Source: Agrostemma githago (lineage: Eukaryota; Streptophyta; Magnoliopsida; Caryophyllales; Caryophyllaceae). Taken from it: a stretch of 64,000 nucleotides of DNA. A program made the translations under genes and the position numbers. The stretch lies in assembly GCA_958450325.1 (NCBI GenBank), contig OY288239.1:54951049-55015048 (forward strand), read 5' to 3'. The notes under the pieces were generated by a model that was not told the DNA's origin, ran no database searches, and saw only the letters and a program-made list of their open reading frames with translations. Positions 9,747 through 23,037 of this stretch are shown here, in pieces. The first letter of the stretch is position 1. Each line of letters starts with the position of its first letter.

Positions 9747-12700
9747 TGTAACACCCGCCATTTTTCCTAGCATTTTATTCTTTCCGTTATGACTTCGTCA
9801 TAACTCTGTCAAATTTTGGCCTTATGTTTCTCCATTTTTTTTCCAAGCTTTGTTTTTTTTTAGTTTAATGATATTTATTTATATTTTAAAAATATTTTAA
9901 ATTATTTTAAATCCATTTATTTGATTTTCCTCGTAAACTATTTATTTTCCGCGAGGAATTCTATTTCTCTACGAATTAACGTTTTTAAGCTCGGATTTAA
10001 GTTATTCCTCTTCCTAAAAATGTTTAAATACATTTATATAATATTTTCAACTAAGAAATATTTATACTTACTAAAAATAAGCCATTTATGATTTTTATTA
10101 CGAGGTTCGTAAATAATTATTTTCCAACGCGCGGTTTACTCGAATTGCTTTGAAATACCTTTAACGATTTTACGATTCTTCTTTTCATCAACTTACAAAT
10201 TATTTGGGACATTTTCCCCATGTTTTGGACCGACCCATCTCCTTGTCGCACGTTTATTACGTTTTCATCTTTACGTTTCATTTTATTTCGTTAAAACGTA
10301 ATTACGTAATTCTTTTCTTTTCATTTATTTGATACATTATGGTCAACCATTCATTCTCCCACCTATCATTATTTTGGCTGGTCATTTGGTATATTTCTAC
10401 ATAGTTTTCATCAAAATTTATCATCATTTATGCTTAGAAACCATCCATTTCTTTCTTACATTCATTTTTCTCATAAACAAAAAAAATACTTTTTCAATTC
10501 CCTCAAAAAATGTGGCATCCTCCAGCAGTCCTACGCTGATTCTTGCTCCAATTCGAGTCATAATCGTCTCGTTTTTTTCGTCAAATTAATCGTCATTGCG
10601 ATCCTTCCGTTAAGGTAATAATCGATGTTGTTTTCGATCGTTATTCTCCTTGATTTTCTTAGGGTTTTTCTCATTGTATTTTTCTGCCACAATTTTCGTG
10701 TATTAAGGATTTGGGGATGATCCCGAGGCCAACGAGTATATTATCGATTCTGATTTGGACTTGAGGTAACGTCGATGTTACTCAGTATTACTTGATTTTT
10801 TTTGTGTAATTGCATGTATATAATTATAATTTTATTTTTGACAATATATGTATTTCATATAATCTGGAAAAAATTTAAAAGTTGGAAATTTGCATGTTTC
10901 GGTAATTTTTATCGCTTTTACGAGATTAACGATTAAATCGTCATATTAATTTGTAAAATCGTAATATTCGGCCTAAACTTGTAAAATATGATTTTATTCT
11001 GTTAAAATGAGATTTTTAATGATTTTTAATAATTTGGTATTTTTCTGATATTTTTGATATCGATTATTGAATTATTACCGTTATCGGACAAAAACGATTA
11101 AAAACCGATTTTTAGTTCTAGTACTTAACCATTTTATTTTAATCTGATTTTTGACGTCGTGAAACTTTCTGGTAAAATAGAATTTTATGATTTTTTTCAT
11201 AAATTTTCTGAATTTTTATGTGGATGAATTAATTAATCACTTTAAATCATCGTTTATCGTTAAAACCGCGTTTGTTGTTTAAATTCTCAATTTCAGGTCT
11301 TTGGATTAAATCTGGAAAAAAATATGGTTTGATGATTTCATAATAAAATTTAATTTTATGATTTTTAGTGCTTTAATAAAATGTTAGGACGATAAGTTTT
11401 ATTAATGGAATCGTTAATTGTGAAAACGAGTTTTAAATGACGGTTTTATTGGAATTTGGTAAATCTGAAACTTTGGAAAATCTGGAAATTTAGTATATTC
11501 TGAAAAATGATGATTTTTAAGTTTAATAATAATTTTTGGACATTAATACTTAAACCGTTTTGTAATTACTATTTTTATTAATCGTTATTGTCGAGATTAG
11601 ACGATTAACAAGAAAACCCTTTAAAAACCGATACTAAGCATTCTGGAAAATTTTATTTTCTGGACAGAATATCCATAAATATATTTTAGCTATTTTACGT
11701 AATTTTTGTACTATTTATTAAAGTCTTTAATTAATAAGTATTGGTTTTGGACAAATTACGATTTATTGTCAAAATGCTTCGTCTTACCTAAAAGATTTAT
11801 TTTTCCAGCTATCTTGAAAATATTTAAATCTAAAACTTTAAGAGTTAAGTCATCCCTTAACATACTCTAAATATATTTGTTGGTTTAATTAAATAAAGAC
11901 GTTCAAATATTTAATTTGATATTTGCCGTAAAATCCTATTTATAATTTTATTGTCGAAACTAATAATAATTAGGGAATTTTAGCTTTATAACTTTTGAAA
12001 ACACCCTGATTAGTAGTATTAAAATGCTTAAGACATTTTTAATCATTTCATAACACTTGTACGATATTTTAATAATTTCATAAACCCAATTGTTTTCGTT
12101 TTAGAAATTAATATCGTTAAAGCCGAAAGTATTAGTTTTATAAATCTATATCATTTAATAAAATGTTGAATTAGTATAAACTAATATTTTCGCTATTTTG
12201 ATATGATTCTACTTTTGTAAAGTTTCTAAAAATAGAAAGTTTTCTCTTTTAGAATATAATGGCTACTTTTTTTCTCTCCATATTATTTATAATGTTTATA
12301 TCTTTTGAATATCGATAATGGCTTGGTTTTGGAGTTATAGTATAAGGGCAAGTGTGAGGTTAGAGTAATATAATCTAGGGTCGACGTTTTTGCCATCAAC
12401 TATAAGGCTAGTTATCAGGAATCGGTACATTGGTTGTTGAACCGGGTGACTGGTATCCCGGGAGTGGTGTACATTTTGACCTTAAGCTTAGGCCTCGCAG
12501 TAAGTCGCCGTCATAAGTTGAACTGGGTGACAGGTAATCCCAGGAGGGGTGTGCACTGTCTTAAACTAGGGCCACGCATTTATAAGTCGCCGTCCTATTA
12601 TGGTTGAGTAGCCTAGTTAGAGATCGAAGTTTGATTTGTTTGAACTAAGTTCTCGAAGCTAGTTTTTAGTATTCTCCTAGTAAAAGTCTAGCATTAATCA

Positions 12701-13249
12701 CTACTCCTATCCATAACGTCATTTTGAATATTTTTATTATTATCGATATAATTTTGATTTGCAGGTTGGCAAATGTTTTATGTTTTCTCCGGAAAACTCA
12801 TTTTTATTATATTGTTTCGATACGTGAAGTTTTTCACTGAAAACTTATTTTCATTATAATGTTTTACTGTTTTCCATTTTTACTATTTTTCCTATAATAG
12901 TAATTACAGTTTTAAAATCATGTTATGCGGCTGGGAGAACGTTGACGTTGCTCCCCACTGATTGTGGCTGTTATGTTTTTAACATGGCAGGTGTATGTGT
13001 TTCCCTTCGGGTGGGCTAGCGAGCAGTTATGGATCCTGCTTGTTTTAATAAGATCACTGTATTATGGATTGTTAAAAACCCTTTTTATGGATTTTATTTT
13101 ATTTATTTTATTTTGTAGCCATTTTTATTTTATGGGTTATGTTTTGACTTACCATTTTTATTTAATCAAGACATAGCTACAGTGTGTTATAATCCCACTT
13201 CTACAGTGTTTCCGCCACTGTATTGCGTTAGAATTCCTAGGGGATTACA
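9747..13249 (+). mobile_element. Solo LTR of a Tekay-like gypsy element (3503 bp)
   Basis: It begins TGTAACACCC at 9747 and ends GGGGATTACA at 13249, with no primer site after it and no purine tract before it. TSDs are GACTT (9742-9746) and AACTT (13250-13254), one mismatch. It is a relative of the outermost element's LTR: the duplicated block at 12439-12592, the TATA-like string and the final 80 bases align, while the AT-rich body is diverged. It interrupts exon 2 of the CACTA-1 TNPA-like gene. Solo LTRs form by recombination between the two LTRs of one insertion. Confidence 0.85.
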
Positions 13250-13447
13250 AACTTTGTTATTCTTCTTACCACGTTGGAGTCATCAAACCTTAAGCAACAC
13301 AAATAGAACAAATTTTATTTTTGTATAAAAATATATTATATACTACATCTACTTCGATAAGGATAGAATAAGCAATACCATCTCCCTTTGGGTTCTATGT
13401 CAATTACGGGCAGCTTAATTATGGGCACTCGAGGTGGTAGATTAGCA

Positions 13448-13478
<31 letters not shown>

Positions 13479-13744
13479 GCTCCTCCTCTTGCTCCTGCTC
13501 GTCCACCTCCACCGGTTGTCCACGTCCGCGTCCGCGTCCACGTCCACGCCCGACCATCTTTCATATATGATCTGTTGAATGGTAAAACAAACAAACATAT
13601 GCAAATAACACTTACAAAATGCAGTCCAAGAAAACATTTAACAAATAAAATCACTATGCCTAAAACCAAACAAACATATACAAATAACAAGAATTATCCA
13701 TGAGTATTGATCGACAACTATTTCATTGACAAAAAAAATACAAC

Positions 13745-16700
13745 TCAGCAATCGTCGTCATCATTATCATCATCGTCATCATCTTCTTGTTCTTCTTCCT
13801 CTTCTTCTTCTTCTTCTTCGCATTCATCCAACTCTTCATCCTCAAATTCATCTTCCAATTCCTCCTCCTCCTCAATGTGATCATCTTCGACTACCACGTC
13901 ATCACCCATCTCATTCATCTCTTCGATGTCCTCCCCTTCACTAAAACTTTCTAAGACATCATCGCCAACAAGGCTAGATAATAATGAAGTACATGTCACA
14001 TCTTCTTGAAATACCGTGACATCCACTGGTACATTAAATTGTTACTTTGCCCGACCCTTAAAAACCGCCCACCAATGATCTCTATCCTTCTTTGGGTTTG
14101 GGTATGGAGCATAATAAACTTGACTAGCTTGATAGGCAAGTACAAAAGGATCATATTTACCATATTTCCTCCTACTATTACCTTCTACAAGTTTATAAAG
14201 GCTATGAACACTTGTACCATTTATGGAATTATCCATCCATGAACACTTGAACACGATTGCATTATAAATTCTCTTCTCCCTACAATACCTCAACTCAATA
14301 ATTTCCTCTAAAGTGCTGTAATAATCGGTTCCTTCAACATTACTAACGCAAACCACATAATTCATGGTAGCTCTGTTTTTCCCATATTTCTGCATGTGGA
14401 AATAAAACCCATTAATCGAATATCTTTGCCAAGTGTTTACTTCTTTAGAAGGACCAAATGCTAAGGCTTGAATCACATCATCTTTGACATTCATCTCAGA
14501 TACCTAATTGAGTAGTACTGTTAGTGCATGTGTGAAGTGCTCAATGTTTATTTCATTCTACTATATTAATACCAAAACTTACATATCCTTTATACCAATT
14601 TGGAAACAACTTCTCATATGTAGTCCAAACTTCATCCATTTTAGCTCGTGGATGTTGCTCCATAGTGAACTGTTCAAATAAGCTGTAATTTTCCAGTTTA
14701 GTCGTGACATCTGCATTTCTTATTTTTAAATAAGTAAGTTGTTACTATTTACGTACCGTTCATATTCTCCTAGTAGTTCACAATTTGATAAGGCGTAAAG
14801 ATGGGCACGATCGAACTCTTGTTCGTCCAAGTATCTGTGTTTTAGTTTAGCAAATGCTCTACCTTTGTGTTGTCGAAAGAGCTCGGGTAAAGATGAATCA
14901 TTTTCATCTCCCGTGCCCACATCCAAATCCTTAGCCTTTGTATCTACGTGGTCTTCAAAGTATAGAGAACAGAAATTTGATATTTCTTCAGTTAAGAAAG
15001 CATTGCAAATAGAACCTCCCACACGTGCTTTATTACTCACTTTTTTTTTCAAATGATTAAGAAACCTACATTTTGATATATTGTTAATACGGGATTTCAA
15101 AATTATTTAGAGTACGAGGAAACAATAATAACTTGAATATTTTCACAATTTTACCTCTCAAAAGGGTACATCCACCTATATTGTACTGGGCCACCAACCC
15201 TTGCTTCATAAGGCAAATGTATTGGTAAGTGCTCCATTGAATTGAAGAACGAGGGTGGAAACACTTTCTCAAGTTTGCAGAGGATCTCCGCAATATCGTT
15301 CTCCAGCCGCTCTATATTTTGGGTTGTAAGGCTTGACACACACAAATCACGAAAAAACTAGTTGATCTCGGTAATTGAATTCCACACATTAGTTGGCAAC
15401 AAGTGTTTCAAAGCAATGGGTAATAGTCATTCCATGAACACATGGCAATTGTGGCTCTTCATACCATGAAGTGTGAGAGTGTGTAGGTCGACACATCGAC
15501 CTAAATTCGATGTGTATCCATCTAGAAACCTCAAATTGCATATCCACTCACATAGTATCTTTCTTTGCAGTTTGTCCAGAGTGTAGGGTGCTTTTGGTTT
15601 GCGACCGTCCTTGATGTGTAGGTGGCCTCTACTACATAATTTGAGCAAGTCCTTGTGTTATGGGTGTCAGCTGTTTTATTTTTATTATCCAGTACTGTAT
15701 GAATTAATTGCTCAAAGAAGTTTTTTTCAATATGCATGACATCCAAATTGTGTCGAATCAACAAATGCTTTCAATAAGGTAGCTCCCATAACAAGCTCTT
15801 TTTGAACCATCTTGTTTTCAACATTTTCAGTTGTTTGAGTTCACGATCAAGACCATCAAGGATCGTTGGGTAGTCTGAAATCGTCTCCCAAATTTCACAA
15901 CCTGACAATGTCGGAGGTGGTTCGTTGTTCTCGCACTTACCCTTCCTGAAGGCGGTTTTGTTGTAACGGAATGCATGATGTAGAGGTAAGAATTGTCTGT
16001 GACAATCAAACCAACTCATTTTTCCTCCATGTGGAAGCCAAAACGCCTTGGTGTCTTTCATACAATATGGACACGCAAGTTTGTCATCAGTAGCCCACCC
16101 AGAGAGCATCCCATACGCCGGAAAATCGTTGATGGTCCATAGAATACATGCTTTCAGCCAATAATTTTGTTTCTTGGACACATCATAGGTGAGCACTCCC
16201 GTGTCCCACAACTCTTTCAATTCATCAATAAGAGGTTGCATGTATATGTCCAAGTTTTTCTTAGGTTTTTTTGGCCTGGAAACGTTCAAGGATAGAAACA
16301 TAAATTGTCTTTTCATGCATAACCCAGGGGGTAGATTATAAGGAGTAAGAATCACCGGCCAACATGAATAAGACTTACCAAATTGACCATATGGTGTAAA
16401 ACCATCTGTGCAAAGTCCAAGTCTAACATTACGAGGCTCACTAGCAAACTCCGGAAACATATAATCTAGATGCTTCCAAGCCTCACTGTCACTTGGATGA
16501 GCCATGGTCCCTGATACACGTGGATTTTCAATATGTCATCTCATTTCTTTTGCAATGTTCTTGGTTGCATATAAGCGTTGCAACCTTGGTGCTACAGGGA
16601 GATAAGTTAAGACTTTAAAAGGTATGTCGGCCCCACTAAAAGTTTTCTTCTTGTACCTATCTTTTCCACACTTTTTACATTTATCAAGCATAGAGTCTTC

Positions 16701-17393
16701 TTTCCAAAATAGCATACATCCGTCCTGACATGAATGAATCCTATGATGGGGCATTTGAAGGCCCCTGATCAATTTCTTAGTGTCATAAAATGAGCGAGTC
16801 ATCACATTATCTCGTGGAATGATATCCTCAATCAATGCAGCAAACTTATCTAAACTTCTTTCCAGTATGTTGTCCTCACATTTAATGTTAATCATCCTAG
16901 AAGCTACTTCTAGCAATGATGACTCACATCCACGATACAGAGGTTTCTCAGCGGCCTCTAACATTTCAAAAAAATCTTTCAAATCAGGGTGGGGGCTTTC
17001 TTCTTTACCCAAAGGAGAATCCTCAACACGGCCAAACATTATGTCTCCAAATGCATCTACTACTATCTCTCGATAAGATTGATCGATGAAAGCATTAGTG
17101 TTTGTTGAAGTAGTAAGATTACTAATAAAAGAAAAGGGTTCTCCATGGTACACCCAATTAGTGTAACCAGGAGTAAACCCTTTGCTAATGAGATGATCCT
17201 TCACCGTAAACTCATTCAAGTACTTCAAATTTTGGCACTTCACACATGGACATCTAAGAATCTGATGTGTCTTGTATTCTTTTTGTTCCTTAGCATATAG
17301 AATAAAATCATCCACCCCAAGTATAAACTCGTACTTAACTTTGTTTCTATCGTCTACCCTTTCGTACATCCATTTTCTTTCGATATTCGCCAT
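13745..17393 (-). pseudogene. CACTA-1 TNP2-like transposase gene, full length but broken
   Basis: The first segment (17393-16536) has the transposase-associated domain, with WMYERVD at the start and a Cys motif RCPCVKCQN. The second (16535-15771) is the Transposase_21 catalytic region, with GLCTDGFTPYGQFGKSYSCW and WTINDFPAYGMLSGWAT. Next comes LIRHNLDVMHIEKNFFEQL, a DUF4218-like segment (about 15345-15155), a DUF4216 region (about 14682-14045) and an acidic tail of Asp/Glu runs ending at 13745. Introns are 15154-15066, 14756-14683 and 14582-14504, all GT-AG. In-frame stops lie at 16536, 15771, 15427, 15358 and 14042 (lower coordinate of each), plus a frameshift near 15650. At the first two, the CACTA-2 protein has Trp. 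TNP2 cuts the transposon ends; this copy cannot make it. Confidence 0.88.
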
Positions 17394-19309
17394 TATTAGA
17401 TTTTCTATAAAAGGAACAAAAACTTACTTAAATAACATATAAAAATGGAGTAAGTAAAACATAAATAACCATGAGTTTACTCTAATTAGTTCAAAAAAAC
17501 AATAACCGAATATATTTAGAGTAGGGGTTGATACGTTTACTCTAATTAGACAATTTTAACTCCCATGATTCCATCTCATTCTTACCCCTTCATTATTTAG
17601 TTAAGTTTTCACATCTAACCTTAGTTTAAAATATACCTTCAAATTCTTAGTATTCTTTATTGAATTTGATTGAGTCATATTACACCAAATTGTATCTAGT
17701 TGGCCTAAAAACATTTGACAAATAAGAGGTTCATGCCTAAAAACTTTGAATGGAGTGGTCCAAGTAGAACTAAACTTTGAATATTTCACTACTATTCTAG
17801 AACACTAAACTATACTAAGCTACAACTATTAGGCTAAAGAGAAAAAAAAAACTCATCCATCCCAACTAAGCTACAACTATACTAAGCTACAACTATTGTA
17901 GTAGTTTATTAATTAACTTAATTGATGCATTAAACTTGATGATTAATGAAGTAATAAGCTTGCAATGCTTATTACTAGTATTATAATAATAATAATAATA
18001 ATTGCAATGTTCCTCCTCCTCCCATTCCACAAAATAATTGGAATATTAGTACTAGTATTATTCCTCCACCTTCTTCTTCTTACACCCAAATTCATCGTAA
18101 TTCCCAACAAACTACCTCGCTTACTAAGCTCTTTTGCATCCTCCTCCTTCCTACCACCTCCACCCCCCTTAAATAATATTAATTCATCAATCTCCTTTTC
18201 CAAATCCTTTCCCAAATTTCATACTTAAACCCACAATAATTCATACTTAAATAATACTAATTCATACTTTAAACCCTAACCAATTCATAATACTTATTAT
18301 AGCATTAGAAAGAAGAATTCAAATATCAAAATACCATATGCATTACACTCGAATAATATAGGTATTCAGCAAATGAAGGGGACGGTCTTGATTTCGAAAC
18401 TCGCCAGTTATGTGTCTTTAGTATTTTACTTGCACCTTCAAAAGAAATGCTACATTTTCGATCTTACAAATTCTTCTATTGACAATTCCTAAATAGAACT
18501 ACTCAAACTTAGGACAACTAATGTGAAAAGAAAATAAGTTCATATCAGACTACTTTGAGTACTCGAGATAACCGAAATCAGCCGACTAATTTACTATCGT
18601 TAGTCGCTCCAAATCCACTCTTTTACTACTCCGTAATCAACTAGAGAATAGTCGGCTAGGTAACAATTGTAACAATAGGGGCTCGACTTAGAAAAACATG
18701 AAGCACAACAAGTAAAGCCCTAATTCAAACGCTACAGCGACCATCTTCAATAACATATGCAACAAATTTTTGTCTCTTCATGAACAAGCACACGTTTATC
18801 AAGTGCAAGTGTAGCGTTGATTAATCGACTGATTCAAAGAAAAACACACTAACATAAGCAAAACATGATTCAACCCTTTTAAGAGAAACTCACATTTATC
18901 AAGAGTCAAGAGCAATCGTAACCTCAATTAATTCAACCTAATACCAATTTCACCTAACTGAAACAATTTTTCATCTAATTTGACCCTAAATCTAATTTAA
19001 CCCTAAATTTAATTTGACCCTAAACTAAAAATTGATTTAACCCTAAATTCAATTTAACCCTAATCTAACAAACAAATTGAATCTAAATTATACTAACCTA
19101 GTTGAATTCATCAAACATACAACAATAATAAAGCAAATCTAAACAAAATTAAACAACAAACTCAATTAAAAATCATACCCTAGCTTGAAAACGGGGATTT
19201 TCAAGAAAAGGGAGGAGAACCGGCGCAGGGGAAGGTCAGGGGCGCCGGTGAAGGGGGAAGCTCCGGCAACGGTGGCGCCGACGAAGGGGAGGGCGGGGGG
19301 TTGGGTCGG
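17394..19309 (-). promoter_or_regulatory. CACTA-1 upstream region of TNP2-like gene
   Basis: This is mostly non-coding DNA upstream of the transposase start. A TAA microsatellite lies at 17982-18002. At about 18955-19075 there is a tandem-like series of AATTTAACCCTAAAT and AATTTGACCCTAAAC, period about 17-30 bp. The last 115 bases are the GC-rich island described next. I see no gene. Confidence 0.5.
19193..19309 (-). promoter_or_regulatory. GC-rich island of CACTA-1 (left part), split by the Athila element
   Basis: A CpG-rich stretch of GGCGCCGG, GGGGAGG and CGACGAAGG contrasts sharply with AT-rich surroundings. It resumes at 35620-35670 after the Athila insertion. CACTA-2 has a matching island at about 26788-27000, also just inside its right end. 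In maize Spm a GC-rich downstream control region sits at the equivalent place and is a target of methylation-based silencing (family knowledge). Equivalence here is an inference. Confidence 0.5.
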
Positions 19310-20759
19310 TGATGGTGGGATTTGTCGTGGATCCCACCGATCAAATAATAACCGGCTAAGACCTAACGGTAGTTAGGGTAAGTCGGGTCGTGTCCACGGA
19401 GACGGTGTCGCAAGGTTTAGACTAGGTTGGCCTAAAACGAGACTATGCTACCAAACAAACACAAAGAGCTTCTAATTGGTGAATTATGATGAGAGGAGAA
19501 GAAGAAAGTACACTAACAATGACTAGACTAAGATGATGCTAAAACGGAATAACTAAGATCAAACTAGCAAGTAAACTAGACTAACCGATGACTAACTAAT
19601 AAATGGAATCAAATATGGGAAGAAGTGGGTTAGGTCGGGTTCCTAAGTGTAGTAGGGTGACTTGGGTAATCAAGGGTGTAGGTGTCTCTTAGTTGCTAGA
19701 GTCGGTTCGGGCTCTCGCAACTTAAACCGATGTCGAGGTAGGTTCGCGTTTGATGACGTCTAAACCCTAGTCCACATGGTATGTAAAATGAATATTCTCA
19801 ACATGACCACACACAAAACAAACAATGAGTAGAAGAAGACTAGCATGAGAAGCATGGCCACTACAACTCAAACAAGCAATTCAACAAACACATGGTGTGC
19901 CAAGGGTGTGACTAACAACAAAGATTCACCCTTTACCCCTAATCAAACCCTAATCACCCATATTCTACCCTTAATCCCCCTACTAACCCACAAGGAATCT
20001 ACTCACTCATAATCAAACTAACTACAACAATGAAAAGATAAAACAACATCACAATCCAAACATCCATAATGAAAGAAAACAAGAACACTAAGTAAAGATT
20101 CAAACTTGAAATAATAAAAATAAACAAGAGAAAGGAAGATTATACCAACAATAGGATGAAGAAAAGATAATAACTTGCATAAATAAGAAACCCAAATAAT
20201 CTCCAAGGATGTCAAGCTTGGAGGAGTCTTCAAGTATCTTCTTAATACAAGAACTAATTACAATACTAATTAACTAAGATTAACTAAAGATTAAAGGATG
20301 ATTAAACTAATGAGAGGAGAACTAAATCTAGGATTTAAATGATGTAGAGAGGCTTAAGAGAGTCTAGGGTAATGTAAGATCCATAAACAATACAAGAGGG
20401 AAGTATTTATAGGGGTACAAGAATGAAGGAGGGAGGAAAAAAAACTTCCGGCTACAGCACGCCGGTCCCGACCGGGACGGGATCATCCCGACCGGGACGG
20501 CCGGTCATCCCGACCGGGACGGGTTGGTCCCGACTGGGACGGCCTGGCAGTGACCCCTTCAAAAGCGCACTTCATTATGCCGGACGGGATGAGGTGCATA
20601 CCCGTCGGGGATGAGTCTTGTAGGCCTCCAATATGATCCTTTTGGTTCCTCCTTGCTTTACATGAACTTCTCATCGATTCTCGGGACTCGGAGTCGGGTC
20701 TCGGAGGCTCGGGATTGGGTCCCAAGGTCTCAGGGTCGAATCCAAGGCATCGAGTGATC
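19310..20759 (-). repeat. 3' LTR of Athila derivative, first piece
   Basis: It aligns base by base with 34002-35425. It carries a TATA box at 20404-20411 and four copies of TCCCGACCGGGA-type boxes at 20466-20539, against three in the 5' LTR. It breaks at the ATC target of CACTA-2 (20757-20759) and resumes at 27406. Confidence 0.92.
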
Positions 20760-21090
20760 CACTACAAAAAAACACAGCGATTTGCGACGGCAACTGCCGT
20801 CGCAAATAACGTTAATCCGTCGCAAAAAACAATTTGTGACGGCGTACCCGTCGAAATTTTATGTCACACATAGCCGTAACAAAAAACAGAACCGTGACGG
20901 CTTGGCCGTCCCAAAATATTTTGTGACGGCAACGCCGTCACAAAATAAAATTTTTTGTGACGGCATGGCCATCACACTTTCCTATGTGTGACGGATTTTG
21001 TGACGGCAAGGCCATCACAAAATTGGTAACATTGTGACTTTTGTTCTCATTTGTGACGGCAAGGCCGTCACAATTGGCAAAAATTGTTTG
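20760..21090. repeat. CACTA-2 left terminus and subterminal repeats
   Basis: The terminus is followed by about ten copies of GTGACGGC...GCCGTCACAA or TTGCGACGGC...GCCGTCGCAA, each an inverted pair separated by two to four bases. The opposite end (27120-27402) carries the same motif. It differs completely from the GGTCGGTAA motif of CACTA-1. Confidence 0.88.
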
Positions 21091-21476
21091 CGGAACAAAC
21101 AGTTTTTAATCCTCCATTTGCCACATAAAATCAAACATCGACATCAGCATCAACATCCTCCATATAAGCGACATTTACTCAAAATATGTTGTCGACCGCA
21201 TAGCGGGAACAAAATCACCCAGCAATATATCAATAAATGAGATCGAGGAGCATAGAAAACCGATTGATAATAGTCCTTGATTCACATCTACAATTTTACA
21301 AAAACATTAACTTACTAAGTTTTTAGAGCGCTACGAGCACAACCTAGACTTCACAAGTTAGGCTAAATTTTAACACAAGCTAAATTTCACGGGTTAGGTT
21401 TATAACTAAGTGCATTCTAAATTAAATACTACACTTAAATACTAAAAGCGATACTAAATTAGAGAATAAACCAAGT
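21091..21476. other. CACTA-2 3' untranslated region
   Basis: AT-rich DNA between the subterminal repeats and the stop codon of the TNPA-like gene. No feature recognised. Confidence 0.4.
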
Positions 21477-23037
21477 TTAACCGACAGGGTTGACTGGCGG
21501 CGTTCTTCCAAAACCGTGTCCGTCATCAGCGAAGTCATCTCGGTGGAACTCAAGGTCAGAAGAGCAAGTTTCGTCTGGCTGGTACCCCATTTTTTTCCGC
21601 AAGAACTCCATCATTTGCGCTGTTTTCTCCCGATCACGTCTTGCCTCCTCCCGATCGCGCCTTGCCTCCTCTCGTTCACGACGTGCCTCTGCTTGCTCCG
21701 CCTCCACTTTACTTAACTTCTCATTCACAGTCTCTTGTACTTGAATGGTAATGCTCGGAATGTAAGGATCTTGAGGATTAGAGCGACTCCTACTCGAAGG
21801 AGGAGTAAAAAATTCGGGAGCCACATTCCCAACGCCATATATTCGCAATTTGGAATCGAAACCTCCAACGGCGTCATGATACAATTTGCATTGCTCTTCA
21901 ATAGTCGGCTCTCTACTGTTTTCACGGACAAATGTCTCGCATAATCGTTGATACGCATCCTAAAATATAAATATCACATAATGGAATTAAAAGTGTCTAA
22001 CAAACATAATCAAACTTTTCTAATGAAATTAAAATTTGTAAAAAAAAAGAAATTTAGAATAAATCTCACATCAATTTCTTGGGAGCGATGGTTTATCCAT
22101 TCGCCTTTCTTGTTTTTCTTTGACTTCACTAACAACTGATGTGGTGTAGCCGATGGACCCTGAGAAATAATTAATCATATGAAATACATATTTTCTATTA
22201 AAACTATCAAATCTAATGTTTATAAAATTTAACAAATTATTTTAAATACTTATTATCCCCCGAAATGCCGTAGCGATACTTGTTTCCCCTAATGCATGAG
22301 TCGGTTGAGCTTTCTCATCTTTCCCTCCTTTCCTTCTATTTGATTTTTTCACGGCGGACATTTTTTGATACACGGGATCATCCTTTTTTTCATCAATGCT
22401 TCGTAGGTGGCATTAGGCATCCACAATGGCTTCTTTTTTCCATTCCTGATGCCGTAAAAGAGCTTAGTGATACGCGGTTTTATATGTCTCTCGTAATCTG
22501 ACCTCAGGTCGTATCCAGGGTCTACCCTCACTCCTCTCTGTTACAATGCAAATACAAAGAGATTGTCAGAATAGAATGCAGGTTGAAAGAGAAACCAATA
22601 TATAAGTTTCAAAATTCTGTTACATAATATCCATTTTATTCATTTAACTACCTCAAAATATTCGAACATGTCGTTCCTCTGATTTAGGGAGGCATTACTC
22701 CAGTTTTGGTAAACACTCTTACACGTAGACTTGATGGACCTACCCAACAATGCACCAATTTTTCGATCATCCCACCTAAAGAAGTCCATAAGAGTTTGTT
22801 ATAACTACAAAATAAGAAAATTATAATCCTCAATAATTAAAATTAATCATATATCTTAATATATAGAAGTATATCTTACCAACTACCCTTATCTAATCGT
22901 GAGAGATAAATACGGTCGTTATTATTAGCTCGGCCGCCTTCCGAAGAACCATCTGAGTCTGCATCGTTAGGTATGGGCTCGTCCTCGTGGTCACGGTCGG
23001 GTGTACCACTACTACTACCCCTAACTGCACCTGTCAT
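21477..23037 (-). CDS. CACTA-2 TNPA-like gene (Transposase_24 type), about five exons
   Basis: Exons by GT-AG junctions: 23037-22880; 22775-22652; 22537 to about 22255; 22159-22070; 21959-21477. The start is MTGAVRGSSSG at 23037. Exon 2 reads DDRKIGALLGRSIKSTCKSV and NDMFEYFE, typical of the family N-terminal part. Exon 3 has KPRITKLFYGIRNG and WMPNATYEALMK; the expected reading then moves frame in a run of A near 22380, so a one-base frameshift is likely. Exon 4 encodes GPSATPHQLLVKSKKNKKG. The last exon has ETFVRENSREPTIEEQ, a repeated RREREEARRDREEARRD coiled-coil stretch and ends DDGHGFGRTPPVNPVG. The product would bind subterminal repeats. The donor of exon 3 is uncertain. Confidence 0.7.

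Noticed and set aside
13388..13944. Cys-run, Asn-run and Thr-run frames
   Set aside because: Other-frame readings of the CAA and GAA/GAC runs in the CACTA-1 genes.
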